DNA of 64,000 nt, taken from NCBI GenBank assembly GCA_918807975.1, contig OU964920.1:1996501-2060500 (forward strand), in the 5' to 3' direction. Shown piece by piece: positions 30,196-41,708 of this stretch. How positions within the stretch are numbered: position 1 is the first letter of the stretch; the number at the start of each line of letters is the position of its first letter. The translations under genes and the position numbers were made by a program. Below the pieces are notes generated by a model. The model made no database searches. It was not told where the DNA came from and saw only the letters and a list, made by a program, of their open reading frames with translations. The stretch comes from Aplidium turbinatum (taxonomy: Eukaryota > Chordata > Ascidiacea > Aplousobranchia > Polyclinidae).

Positions 30196-31292
30196 CAGGG
30201 GTGCACAATCTTTTTGCTATTGCCGGCCGCATTCAGATTAATTCTATAAAACACGGTATCTAACAATCATTCGCTATCTCCGCTTGCAGCAGATTGCGCA
30301 TCAACATGGGTTACCGGTACTTGACAGGGTTCCATGTGATTTTATGAGCCGTAGGCTACTGCTTCCATGCTGGCTCAAGGCTCAAGGCAAATTCAACACG
30401 GCATCTAGTGAATTTTAAATAATTTTTTTTAAATTTGCGTTATCGTATCTAAGCGAAGAATTTATTCGTTAATATCTACTAAACTTTTCATACATATACC
30501 TAATAGTGCCATGAAATATCAAACGCGTTTTGAAATGAATTTATTTCGTCTGCGACATTGCAACCAGTGACTCCCTTTTCCATACGAGCAGATAAACTTG
30601 TAAAGTTGGGAACCTCGCGAGATACCATCAGTCTACAGTATGTTGCGTCTTGATCATAAAATAACCCAACTCCCATTTGGAATTAAATACCCTTTTCTCC
30701 TCTGCTATTGTTTTTTTTCTTTTCAATGGAGGCTACCGTTACAATGAAATTGGGTTAAAGAAAATGTTTATGGAAACTTATGATGAAAATGTTTCTCAAG
30801 CTCTAAAGTTTGAAATATTACCTATTTACTGTAGGCGGTGGGATGGCGCAACGGATAAGGCGTTGGCTTTCCAATTACGCAAACCTGGTTCGACTCCCGG
30901 CTTCAGCTGGTTGTTGAAAACACCGCTCACCTCTACCCAGGGTGTAATAAATTGGGTGGGCGTAGTTGCTGAAGTAAAGGCGGCCGAGAGAAAGGAACTG
31001 GCCACCCTACTCTTCTTAGTGCCGAAGGCTTAGTACAATGAGAACCTTATCTTCTCATACCCGACACTTGAATCAAGTATGGGACCCCTTTACCCTACTG
31101 TAGGCTATGATTACAAGGGTATCCAATGGTTTTAGATATCCCTGTATAATATTTAAAATACATTTCATTTTTTTAATGAAATAATTGTTTTATTTCAACA
31201 AAAAGGGCCGCCAACACATGCTTATTAAATTATGTTTTAACGGCCGCATAATTATTCATCGACGGCCATTGACGGCAGGTTGAACACCGTTG
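30196..31292. mobile_element. hAT-like element, 1097 bp
   Basis: Exact 8-base duplication CATTAGAG at 30188-30195 and 31293-31300. Ends CAGGGGTGCACAATC and CAACGGTGTTCAACC (inverted). GGCCGC words lie near both ends. No transposase seen. Carries a SINE at 30837-31095. Confidence 0.9.
30837..31095 (+). repeat. tRNA-derived SINE, family SINE-III
   Basis: Head GATGGCGCAACGGATAAGG (A box) and GGTTCGACTCCCGG (B box), then a non-tRNA body ending GACCCCTTTACCC. Flanked by the 10-base duplication TACTGTAGGC (30827-30836 and 31096-31105), so it is a retroposed SINE and not a tRNA gene. Only one copy in the window. Confidence 0.9.
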
Positions 31293-31780
31293 CATTAGAG
31301 CGTAACATGTTTTTTTTATTTAGTCATTCTTACTTGTTTTTATTCCTTTCCGTTGTACTGTATTTTTGTTTTGTGTTATTTTTGAACGTGTGTTAGTTTG
31401 CACTAAAAGATGTCTGCGGACGAGTGTTGCAAGGTTGAGTTTCGCTAATGAACGTTGAAGAAACGTTTGTCTGTTCTAACTTTTCTTAGATAAACCATGA
31501 CAACGTTTCTCAGTGAAACTTAATGTTGTAGCTAGTCAGGAAGTGCAAACTTTGGTTTGTATCAGCTACTTGAAAAGGAATATTTTCATCAGAAAAAATG
31601 ACCAAAATAAATAAAAAATGACCGAATATTTTCAAGTCATTTCGGGCAAATGACCGAAAAGTCTCAGCAAAAAACCAAAAAAACCAGGTAGTCGTGCACA
31701 GGGCTGCGATTTTTGCTTTTTTCGGTGACAAGGTCACTCGACACGCGCCATCACTATTCGACAAACGCCGTGCCTTACGG

Positions 31781-31807
31781 AAAAAAAAAAAAAAAAAAAA
31801 AAAAAAA
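31781..31807. repeat. Poly-A run, 27 bases
   Basis: Uninterrupted A tract within the left part of the 15.8 kb hAT element. Confidence 0.9.
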
Positions 31808-32161
31808 GGAAAATAAAAAGGAAAAAAACTGAGAGAGGACTAAACATCGTCAGGTCGAGAAACAATCGGGGGGAGGGAGCATCACGTAATGCAATCATAA
31901 GAGTGCTGATTTACGTAAATTTTCCTTCGCCAGGTACTTCAAAGCAAGGTCTAAAAGCGACGCTTCACACGAGAAACTCCCAAGGCGTCAGCGCCGCCAT
32001 TTTGAACACTGCGGTAGAATGCTTTGATGGAAGTTCCAACGCCTGGCATCAAACATTTCGCAACACACGTTTCGTGCTATTTGACAAAACGGGTTTCTTT
32101 TATAGACAGTGGCGCCGCCAGACCTTCAACAATGGGGGGGCAAAATATTGACAGTGCAAGA

Positions 32162-32980
32162 CAATAGCATAGTCAAAAATTTTGAAAGGGGGGGTGTTGA
32201 CAGCCAGTGGGCGCAGCCCGATGGCGTGTTCGCCGAAGGCGACACTTAGCGGCGGGGGGTCTGGGGGACCTCCCCCAGAAAATTTTGAAAAATTACTTTC
32301 AGTTTGGTGCATTCTGAGAGCATTTTCAACAAAATTGTGGGTATGAATATTTCTGTAAAATGGTGCTGTCCGGTGGCATAGCAAAAGGATAAGATCATGT
32401 TTTCTTCGGCATTTTTCGGAAATAAAGCTAAGTCTCTATGTTTTCTTGTTGCTAAATCCAGACTGAGATATTTGAATGTTTGGTATTGGCAAAACTCGCT
32501 ATTTTAATGCAGTTTCGTTTAAAATTAGGCAAACTTTGTTTCAGAGACATAGGTTGATTGCTTTTTTTTGCGAGATTATTACAGTTTTATTATTTATCAA
32601 TTTTCTCCTTGGTTGATTTAAAAAGCGATCTTATTCCGGTAAGTCACTAACTTTTATGCTCTGAAGTCAACCCAAAGTTTAGAAAATGTAACGTCATAGA
32701 GGTCATACATCTTGATGAGTGTCAAACAAAAAGCTTTGAGACAATGAAATTACTTTAGGCTACTTCTGATATATTCAAGTTTTGTATAACAAATAGATGT
32801 TAATCTAGATCTAGATCGAACAAGCGATCTCAGCAGTTGCAGATGGCTTGCATCCTTGCACAGTTTGACGAGAAATTACATCATAGGCTAAAGCTTTTCT
32901 TGTAAACAATGTATTAACATCCGTAAATTCAATTTGAAAGGTTGAAACCCCCGAACCCCCCTCCCTTGGCTACGCCACTG
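32162..32980. mobile_element. hAT-like element, 819 bp
   Basis: Exact duplication GTGCAAGA at 32154-32161 and 32981-32988. Ends CAATAGCATAGTCAA and (inverted) CAGTGGCGTAGCCAA. Contains CGCCGAAGGCGACACTTAGCGG. A partial relative is at 40768-41055. Confidence 0.88.
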
Positions 32981-33114
32981 GTGCAAGACATGCAAGACAG
33001 TGGTATATTATTTAATTTCTCTTGTTTTCTACCAGGGCTGGAAAAATGTTTAGCTTCCCGGGAATCTGTTTTTTATAGAAAAAATTTCCCGCGGCTTACA
33101 ATCTCGATAATGAG

Positions 33115-33145
<31 letters not shown>

Positions 33146-36100
33146 GTTTTATTTGTCAGTAACAGGAACATAGGTACATGTTTGAAATATGCAATATACA
33201 CAGTACAAAAGTTACACAAGTTCCCATACCGACAGGGAGACAACGAGACGACCATACGGTCTACTAGTCAATTGCCACCCTACGGAAATTACGATTTTGC
33301 CATTTAAAATAAGCTTACAAGAGAAAAATAATAATTGAAACGTTCCCGCGCTTCAACAACAGCATACGCATAAAAAAAACATATTGATGATAACGTAGGC
33401 CAAAACACAAAATTCCATGAAGCAAGCAGAGAATAATAAAGTTTCCGAAGCAACTGACAAGTTGGTTTCCATAACATATCACTTATTACGATGCACTGTA
33501 GCTTTGTAAAATTAACGTTTTGATCTCTTTTTTGAAACAATGAAATGATAAGTTTTTTAGCCTACTTGGAACCTCTGACCAGAGCATTGGTCCCAATACC
33601 TGCATGGACTTCTTGCCAAATTCTGTGTTTGATCTGTTTATAAAATAATTGTTGCCTGTTTGATATCTTGTGTTATGCTGATGAATAGATGAAGCATTTG
33701 TAAATAAATCACAATACGTAGACGGATACTCATTCATATGAACTTTGTACATATGTTTTTTTATTTCAATGTTATGTATGTCTTTTAGTTTCAAGATGTT
33801 CATTTTGAAAAATAAAAAATTAGTGTGAGCATAGTAATTTTGTTTCGTAATTATTCTTATAACCTTTTTTTGTAATTTTATTAATGGATCCAGTGCACTG
33901 TCACAGGCCTTTCCCCAGCTTGAAATACAATATTGCAAATGACAGTAAATCAAAGCGTGATACACATCTTTTAAAGTGTCTGTGTTGACATAATTTCTGA
34001 GTTTAAGCAACGCCCATGAACCTTTTGCTACTTTTCCGCAAATTTTATCTATGTGATATTTCCATGTTAATTTGTTATCTATGTAAACGCCAAGGTATTT
34101 TATTTGATCTTTTTGTTGAATGCTTGTGTTACCAATGTTAATGTTAAAATTTTTTATGTGTTTTTTATTTGTTATTAGCATGTATTCAGTTTTTGATAAA
34201 TTTAATGATAATCTATTAAGCTTCAACCAGTTGTAAACTTTTTGCATTTCGGCATTCACATTGTTCTGCAAATTTATTTCACATTTGTCGCTCATCGTAA
34301 GATTGGTGTCGTCAGCAAATAGTTTAACATTCATGTTTGTTGAATTTGGTAAGTCATTTATATACAGTAAGAAAAGAAGGGGTCCCAATGTCGATCCTTG
34401 GGGCACACCGCAGGTAACCTGTCTTGAGTTTGAAGAGATTCCATTGACGACCGTGTGCTGTAGACGATTGCTGATATAGCTTTTTAACAATTGTAATGGA
34501 AGGCCCCGAAAACCGTATGTTTGCAGTTTCTGTATGAGAATAGTGTGATCAACTGTGTCGAAGGCTTTAGCTAAATCAAGAAATACAGAGCAAGTTGTAT
34601 TTTTATTATCTAGGTTAGTTAAGATGTTATCACAAACGTTTGACACAGCTAACGAAGTGGAATATTGTGGTCTAAATCCATACTGATGTGGTGTGATCAG
34701 GTCTTTTTTTGTTAGATAATTGTACATTTGTTCATACAGGCATTTTTCGAATATTTTGGTGAAGGGGGACAATAGTGATATGGGCCTATAGTTGGAACAA
34801 TTTTTCCTGGAGCCACTTTTGAAGATTGGGGTAACTTGAGCGACCTTTAGTACATCAGGATATACACCTTTATCGTTACACTCATTGAATAAGTTGGTGA
34901 GGAAAGGGGCGATTATTGGTGAGGATAGTTTGACAAATCTTATAGGTATTCCATCATGTCCTGTACTTTTAGAGACAGAAAGATTATTAAGATGTTTTAA
35001 TACTTCTTCTTGATTGACGGGTTTTAGGAAAAAGGAGAATGGGACACTTTGCAATTTCAATAATGAGCCAGGAGACGGTAGAGGGATTTTAGATGCCATG
35101 GAAGGACCAATTTCTGTGAAATAATCATTAAAACAGTTACTTATTTGTGCAGGGTCAGAGATTTTTTCATTGTCAGTGCTAATTATTTCTTCTGGTATGT
35201 GAGCTGTGTGCTTATGTTTGTACTTGATGATGTCATTTATGGTTTTCCATATTTTTCCAGTGTTGTGCTTGCTTTGCGTAATAAGAAAACTGTAATGCAT
35301 TTTTTTTGCTTGCTCTTTGGTATGAGTAAGTACATTTCTGTACTTTTTGTATGTTGCTTGTGCAGAAGTGTTTGTTGGGTCTTTTATTTTTAAGTGATAT
35401 AGTCTGTTTTTAGTTTTGATGGAGTTCAAAATTCCTTTTGTTAGCCATGGTTTGGTCTTGAGTTTTCTTTCTCTTCGAGACAACAATCGTAAAGGTGCAT
35501 GCTTGTTTAAAGTGTCATTAAAAGTGTCGATGAAATGATTAAATTTGCTATGAACTGAATCATTCCTTTCTGTGTATTGGTTGGTCAAGCTATTTTCCAG
35601 ATCACAAACGAATTCATCAGCAACAAAGTTTTTCATATTCCTTACTTTTTGTGTATATTTTTCTTGTTTTGGTTTTACAGAGTTTATCACAACTACAATA
35701 GGAAAGTGGTCAGAAACATCGTGAATAAGAACATGGCATTGAATTTTATTTGATTGGTCGTTGCTGTATACATGATCGATTAAAGTTGAACTTGTGGAAG
35801 TTACACGGGTTGGGGATTGTACTAATTGATTGCAGCCTAAAGAGAGAAACGCATCACAGTAATTTTTTACAGCAGAATTTTTTGTCTTTGCAAACATATC
35901 AATATTAAAATCACCACAAATGTAATATTGTTTTTTGAAATTATTTAACGAATCAATGCACTCACAGAATTTGGTTTGAAACTCAATTAACTTATTTTTG
36001 GGATGCCTGTATACTACACCAACTGTGCACTGTCTATTGTTTGATAAAGTAATATCCACCCAGAGATCTTCACATTCCTGTAAGTTTAGACTTAAATTAT

Positions 36101-36600
36101 TAATTTGATTATACTTTATTGAACTGCTTACGTATAGCCCGACACCACCTGCTTGTATTTTAGCATCAGTTTGTTTGTTATTAAAGTGGACAAAATTATA
36201 GCCTTGCAAGCTAACAAAATGCAATCGATTTTCATTCAGCCAGGTTTCTGACACAGCAATAAGGTCCGGTGCTTTTTGCATTTCGACAAGCAGTGATTCT
36301 AATTTTTCAAAGTTGCCAACTAGGCTTCTCATGTTTACATGTAAAATCGATAGCTGGTTCCTATTAATATTGTTAGTTAAAGAGAAGGAGTTTTTTGAAT
36401 AAAAATTTTTACAATCCGCAGACATTGCCACAAACAAAGTATGACCAACAGATGAATACAAAACCAATAACGCAGGACACGAAAGATTACAAAATGACTT
36501 TGCAACAAAACAGATTAAAAGCAAAATCACCAACACCTGCATTTATAACTTGTAGTCAGGATAATCAAAGAATTCACTTATGTGTGACGTGACGAAATAG
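33115..36600 (-). mobile_element. CR1/L2-like LINE
   Basis: A single long endonuclease-RT frame (33486-36542), a 3' untranslated part and a terminal tetranucleotide array (TTGA/ATTG, 33115-33145) typical of the CR1/L2 group. The 5' end is uncertain and I see no clear target duplication. No ORF1 seen. Confidence 0.88.
33486..36542 (-). CDS. LINE ORF2 protein: endonuclease and reverse transcriptase, 1018 aa
   Basis: Uninterrupted. Residues about 64-285 form an APE-type endonuclease (LSILHVNMRSL, SETWL at about 98-102, CGDFNID at about 209-215, DVSDHFP at about 275-281). The reverse transcriptase follows at about 480-760, with PIFKSGS, CGVPQGSTLGPLLF and the catalytic FADD at about residue 740. 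A C-terminal region (YLGVYIDNKLTW onward) is typical of these LINEs. The endonuclease nicks target DNA and the RT copies the RNA there. All key motifs are present, so the protein could be active. The first 40 residues look hydrophobic and the true start may be the later M at about residue 40. Confidence 0.93.
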   Translation of the reverse strand: MQVLVILLLICFVAKSFCNLSCPALLVLYSSVGHTLFVAMSADCKNFYSKNSFSLTNNINRNQLSILHVNMRSLVGNFEKLESLLVEMQKAPDLIAVSETWLNENRLHFVSLQGYNFVHFNNKQTDAKIQAGGVGLYVSSSIKYNQINNLSLNLQECEDLWVDITLSNNRQCTVGVVYRHPKNKLIEFQTKFCECIDSLNNFKKQYYICGDFNIDMFAKTKNSAVKNYCDAFLSLGCNQLVQSPTRVTSTSSTLIDHVYSNDQSNKIQCHVLIHDVSDHFPIVVVINSVKPKQEKYTQKVRNMKNFVADEFVCDLENSLTNQYTERNDSVHSKFNHFIDTFNDTLNKHAPLRLLSRRERKLKTKPWLTKGILNSIKTKNRLYHLKIKDPTNTSAQATYKKYRNVLTHTKEQAKKMHYSFLITQSKHNTGKIWKTINDIIKYKHKHTAHIPEEIISTDNEKISDPAQISNCFNDYFTEIGPSMASKIPLPSPGSLLKLQSVPFSFFLKPVNQEEVLKHLNNLSVSKSTGHDGIPIRFVKLSSPIIAPFLTNLFNECNDKGVYPDVLKVAQVTPIFKSGSRKNCSNYRPISLLSPFTKIFEKCLYEQMYNYLTKKDLITPHQYGFRPQYSTSLAVSNVCDNILTNLDNKNTTCSVFLDLAKAFDTVDHTILIQKLQTYGFRGLPLQLLKSYISNRLQHTVVNGISSNSRQVTCGVPQGSTLGPLLFLLYINDLPNSTNMNVKLFADDTNLTMSDKCEINLQNNVNAEMQKVYNWLKLNRLSLNLSKTEYMLITNKKHIKNFNINIGNTSIQQKDQIKYLGVYIDNKLTWKYHIDKICGKVAKGSWALLKLRNYVNTDTLKDVYHALIYCHLQYCISSWGKACDSALDPLIKLQKKVIRIITKQNYYAHTNFLFFKMNILKLKDIHNIEIKKHMYKVHMNEYPSTYCDLFTNASSIHQHNTRYQTGNNYFINRSNTEFGKKSMQVLGPMLWSEVPSRLKNLSFHCFKKEIKTLILQSYSAS

Positions 36601-36999
36601 GACGGTGACCAACAAGCACCGAAAAAGAACAAATAACAAGTCTGGTTTAAGTGGTGTAAGAAACACTTTAGAAAATAAACAAACACTATTATTGCGTTAT
36701 GAAATATTTAATTTAGCAAGGATTTTGGAAATTGACTAAGTAATAATTTTAATTTGAAACTAAGAACTAAATTAAATTACGGTACTTTAGTTGATGAGAG
36801 GTAACTCAGGGCAAAATTCCGTCAAGCAGTGATATAGAATCAAATGAATTGTGTTAAAATGACCTGATTAAAATATGCAGCTTAAAAAGAGAATTAAGAC
36901 TGGCGAGGATAATGGATATACTTACGTAGACGTAGCCTAAGTTAGTCGGTTTATGATATCGATCAATGTCGGAATACGAATTGTAAAATACAGTACGAG

Positions 37000-37030
<31 letters not shown>
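37000..37030. repeat. Poly-A run, 31 bases
   Basis: Uninterrupted A tract; could be the remains of a retroposed tail in the 10.25 kb nest. Confidence 0.85.
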
Positions 37031-37031
<1 letters not shown>

Positions 37032-37548
37032 GAGTTCGGAAGGTGAAGATTTCAAAAATATTATTATTACGTCACAAAGGATGAAACTTAGGAGAAAAAT
37101 ATTAGTCAGTCTTGACCTAGCTGAATCTGATTACTGTACTTCAAAATTGTGTAGAACTACAAATTAATAGAATAATAAACTAAAATTAAACAAAAAATGG
37201 AGTGGTAGCGTACAATAAACTGTCCAGATTTGATCTTTTTTTCTTCTGAAATTTGATTTGTTTCCAATAAATTAACCTCTTTGGTGTTGATGGTTGAGCT
37301 TGTGCTGAAATTGGTCTTGGTTGGGTTGAAGGTTATTAGTAACGGTTGGGTGAAAATAATGGCTGGGTTTAGAAAATGTAAGAAAGTCAAAAATGAGTCC
37401 TTTCAACTTACTTTGTCTTCTAAACTTGAGGATTTTACTGGCAGCTGTGATTATCTTCGTAAATGCAAAAAAAACAAACAAACAATGACTGCTGTAGAAC
37501 CTTATAGAGAACCTTATATTTTACTGATCTCGGGGGCTGACGTAAACC

Positions 37549-37730
37549 TTAAAAGTCATGTCGACATATTTTTGATGCCCCCCTTATCGAAAATTGTTCT
37601 TTGTAATACCGCTTTGAAGGAGGATTACTACGACTATGAACAAAAGAATAAATTTTAAACTTCTTTTTGAATTGAAAAGACATGACGTAATGTCTTCCAA
37701 CCTTAGTTATATATTTTTTCATTACGTAAC
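37549..37730. repeat. Direct repeat unit, copy 1
   Basis: TTAAAAGTCATGTCGAC to TTTTTTCATTACGTAA is repeated in the same direction at 41533-41708. The two copies flank the element 38153-41140. Confidence 0.85.
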
Positions 37731-38315
37731 GTCTTGTAGGAATAAATTGAAAATCAGTATGATCACTCAAAATGATAGCAATGGGACTACGAATCCTCAC
37801 TAAACCACAATGGTCTTGTTGCACCGAAGATGACAACCTTATATTTTACTGATCTCCGGAGCTGACGTAAACCTTAAGGCATAGATCTGTTGACTCAATG
37901 CAAACCCTTTGAAGGTTGGGGGGGTGGCCTGTCAATTCAACTTTTTTGTATCAACAGTTGTAGCCTATTTCTAAAACCACTGAGGTTGCGCCTACAAGAT
38001 TTCTTGACTTTTCCTAACTTTTATTCACCTCTATTGAGCTGAAATTTTGCGAATAAAGGTTATAAATTGAAAGATATAAGGCATTTCTCAGCACATCCTC
38101 TGAAATACTTCATATTCTATTGTGAAAGATTTTCCCATCAGCTAGATGAAAGCAGTGCCGGTCTTTGGGGTGTGCAAACCGTGCGATCGCACAGGGCCCG
38201 CAAATTAGGGGGCCCGCAATTTACTCAGAAAATGCAGTAATTTTTATCATTTCCAATGAAAAAATTCAACAAGTGAATTCAACGAAGGAATTATCAACAA
38301 GAAAACATGGAAAAA

Positions 38316-38450
38316 CAACCTATTTTGTCCCCTGAACATTTCGTACCCTGAAAAGATTAAGAAAAAAAACAACTTTTAGCCGAAGTCGCTGATCGGAGCT
38401 GCCGCAAACATTTCAAAATTTCTCTCGATCTTTTCAGGGGACGAAATAGG
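38316..38450. mobile_element. Short TTCGTACC foldback relative, 135 bp
   Basis: CAACCTATTTTGTCCCCTGAA and its inverse TTTTCAGGGGACGAAATAGG, with GCCGAAGTCGCTGATCGGAG inside, as in 27993-28825. Confidence 0.75.
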
Positions 38451-40683
38451 CCGAAATTCAATTTTGTTGACAGCGGACAAACGTGTCCAGTCTGAGCAGC
38501 TATCTCGGCGGTCAAATTAAGTCTCACGACCAGGGTTGCCAGACTGAAATTTGTAAAAAAGGCCAAACTCACCAAGAAAAAAGGCCAACTTAAGGCCAAA
38601 TAAGTAGAAAAAAGGCCAAAAATAAGCTAAACTCAAACAAGATAAAATAAGCATTGTAATCACGGTTGTAAGACTATGAAAAGGTTTTAATGCAAAAATA
38701 ATACAAAAAAAGGCCAAAACAAGGAAAATATTAAATAAAAAAGGCCAAATGAATAGGGTATTTACCTGTTTATATTAAAAATAATGAAATTTACATAATT
38801 ACATACATTTAACAAATTTACTTATCTTTTATTGGATTGTTGAAGAATTTCTTCTAAATAGTTGGTTTATTCATTTTCTGATGAAATATACAAATTCTCA
38901 TTGTTGCAGGCCCGTAGCCAGCCGGAGGCCAGGGGGGCTTGACCCCCTTGAAAAAAATTTCCCCCCCCTGGCAAAATCCCAACGTTTTCGAGAAACAGCT
39001 AAAATTATAATGATTTTGCCGATCTTAACGGTTTTTTCTTTTTTCGGCCCCCCCTAAAAAAATGTTGGCCCCTCTTGCTCTGCGTTCTGGCTACGGCCCT
39101 GCACTATTGTGTAATTCAATCATATTTGGGGTGCACTTGAAGTCTTTGCAACACATTTTGTGGTCCAACAGGTGAGAACGAATTCTTATGACAACTTCCA
39201 ATAGTTGAATTTGTGTTCTGTTTCTAGGCTTTGTTTTTACAGCAGTAACTAGTGAAAATATTACCATGATAATGATACTTCACCATATCACCAATGTGAT
39301 TGAGCGAATAGATCCATGGCACGCTATGGTTAAACTTAGATCAATTTCTGCTATTTTTTCGGAACCAGTGACTTCATGGACAAATTTAGCGAGAGAACTT
39401 TAAGAGGAGTTTGGTATTTTATTTAGGTGTTTCTTGGTTTTTTCATCTGTAGAAATGTTGCTTAGCTTTGGCAATATATTCACCTTGCACATTACACAGT
39501 ACTCGGTTGGCAAGCCGGCGGTTGTGTTAGACTACCGATCGATTGAAACGTGAGCACGTTACGTTTCTGTATAGGCTAGGCTACCTACTTTTGAGCGTTG
39601 ACGTTATAATTCCAAAATAATATCTATAATATTCATATTTATCGATATTTTATGACTTGTACCGGATTTCAGTGATGACATCTGGCACCACTGGAGAGCT
39701 CAGTCTGACTCGGCGCCGGCGTCACATTACGACTATTAAACAAGCATAGAACATGTATTGAACAATGGTGAATACGGTTTCATCTGGTAAGGTTACGATA
39801 TATGAGAAATATTGATTATTATGCATTTTGAAGAGTAAATTTTAAAAAAGGCCAAATTTAAGGCCAAATCTAAATAAAGGCCAAACGTATAATTTCTAAG
39901 GCCAACAGACTTTAAAAAAGGCCAATCTGGCCACCCTGCTCACGACAGACACACGAGATTTAACTTCGATCGTCATGCTTAATCACTTTATGTTGATAAT
40001 TCTTCACTCTGAAAGGCCTTCATCAGACCAGATTATTGAAGAGTCAAAGCGCCCTGTAGCTGCCCAATACACAACATAACTGATTAACTTCCACCGAACG
40101 AGGTCGTGTGGCTTCTTGCATCTCAATGCTCTGGGCAGGAGTCGGAAAACTTCTGCACTAACGTTACTGTTTTCTGCTGTGCAAAGTTTCACTAGGCTTT
40201 TATATTTAGGTTTATTTTTGCATGTCATGTGAGCGAAAGTGATTGAGAGCAAGTACTGTAGGCTCATTGTATTCATTCTCACTTAGGTATAGAATTTTTC
40301 CTGGGCCTTTTCTTTCTTACTGTAATACCAAAACTTAGCCTACTCGTATAATTTAATTTTGTAACCAACCTTGTCTCATCAATATTACTTGGAGATCAAA
40401 GCCAAACATTGTGATATAACACTTGAACTAAATTGTGCTGATTAGTGTAGAAGTAGGTAGCCTATTCCCATCCATTCTTAGCGAAGAATTCGCCGTTATT
40501 ATGCTGATTCAATGTCATCAAACGTTGAAGCAACCTAAATCCAAAGCTTTTCTGCTTAAATGGAAGCTAAGGGATACAGTACCGTATTAACATTTTCTAG
40601 ATGCGCCCTAGAATGTGCTGGAAATTATATTTTCTCAACAATTGTTCGTGCTATGCAATCACGTCAGGGTTAGAAATGTTTAA
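38448..40683. mobile_element. hAT-like element of the CAGGCCTCGAAATTC family, copy 2 (partial)
   Basis: Matches 49375-50935 at both the left part (GACAGCGGACAAACGTGTCC) and right part (GTTCGTGCTATGCAAT), but lacks about 500 bases in the middle and the far right end. Interrupted by the hAT 38531-39938. Confidence 0.82.
38531..39938. mobile_element. hAT-like element, 1408 bp
   Basis: Exact duplication CTCACGAC at 38523-38530 and 39939-39946. Ends CAGGGTTGCCAGA and (inverted) CAGGGTGGCCAGA. AAAAAGGCCAAA recurs many times near both ends, like the subterminal binding repeats of hAT elements. The sister copy at 49375-50935 is the empty site. Confidence 0.93.
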
Positions 40684-40763
40684 GGATTCAACCTATTTCG
40701 TACCAGGGTTAGGGTACGAAATCGGGGTGCGAATTGTTCAGGGGACGAAATAAGTTGCATTCA
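40684..40763. mobile_element. Short TTCGTACC foldback relative, 80 bp
   Basis: GATTCAACCTATTTCGTACC at the left and GGGGACGAAATAAGTTGCAT at the right form inverted ends, with little between. Confidence 0.65.
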
Positions 40764-40767
40764 GACT

Positions 40768-41055
40768 CAACATAGAGATATAGCTTTATTTCTAAAAAAT
40801 GCTAAAGAAAACATGATCTTATCCTTTTGCTATGCCATCGGACAGCACCACTTAACAGTAATATTCATACCCAAATTTTTGTTGAACATGCTCTCAGAAT
40901 GCCCCAAATTTAAGGTAATTTTTCAAAAATTTCTGGGGGAGGCCCTCCAGACCGTCCGCCGCTAAGTTTCGCCTTCGGAGAACACACTGCCAGGCTTTTC
41001 CTGCCGACCGTCAAACCACTCCCATCTCCTTTCAAAATACCTAGCTACGCTACTG
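40768..41055 (-). mobile_element. Partial relative of the 819-bp hAT
   Basis: Inverse of the left third of 32162-32980 (CTCAGAATGC, GGGGGAGGCCCTCCAGAC, TTAGCGGCGGAC on the minus strand), ending in (inverted) CAGTAGCGTAGCTAGG. The other end is missing. Confidence 0.75.
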
Positions 41056-41532
41056 AATTGGATCATTGTCATTGGGCTCGCAAAGCATATTCCGCAAGCA
41101 TATTCCGCACAGGGCCCGAAATACCCTAAGACCGGCACTGATGAAAGTAATTAATTTGGCCCATGTCTTGTTAATCCTAACTGTTTCACAGCGTGAGGGG
41201 CATTGGCTGTATGTAAAATAATGTAAAAAAATTAATCACAACATTACTATGCACGTTCTTCATTACTCTACCAAAAAATAATGTGTAAACTCACACTACA
41301 AATTACACTCATAAGTGACCTCAACATTACAACGTATATGAGCAGTTCTAAAATTCACATAGTTTTAATTTTCGGATATGCTCAATCGCTCAGCGTGAAT
41401 AATTTTACAAAGTGAATCCCAAATTTTGAAACCGTGCCAAAATAACAGAGATATCACTCCTAAAGCATAAGAAGAATCGACCGCCCCCTCCCCCAAACTG
41501 AGCAAGACTCCAGGAGCCCAACCTTCTAAGGG

Positions 41533-41708
41533 TTAAAAGTCATGTCGACTTATTCTTGATGCCCCCCTTATCGAAAATTGTTCTTTGTAATACGCTTTGA
41601 AGGTGGATTACGACTATGAACAAAAGAATAAATTTTAAACTTCAATTTGTATTGAAAATACATGACGTAATGTCTTCCAACTTTATCACATTTTTTTCAT
41701 TACGTAAT
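41533..41708. repeat. Direct repeat unit, copy 2
   Basis: Same direction and content as 37549-37730. Suggests a duplication within the 10.25 kb nest. Confidence 0.85.

Larger units (their letters stand above)
38153..41140. mobile_element. hAT-like element, 2988 bp including nested elements
   Basis: Ends CAGTGCCGGTCTTTGGG and (inverted) CAGTGCCGGTCTTAGGG, with duplication ATGAAAG at 38146-38152 and 41141-41147. ACAGGGCCCG occurs near both ends. Nested inside are 38316-38450, 38448-40683, 38531-39938 and 40768-41055. Confidence 0.88.
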
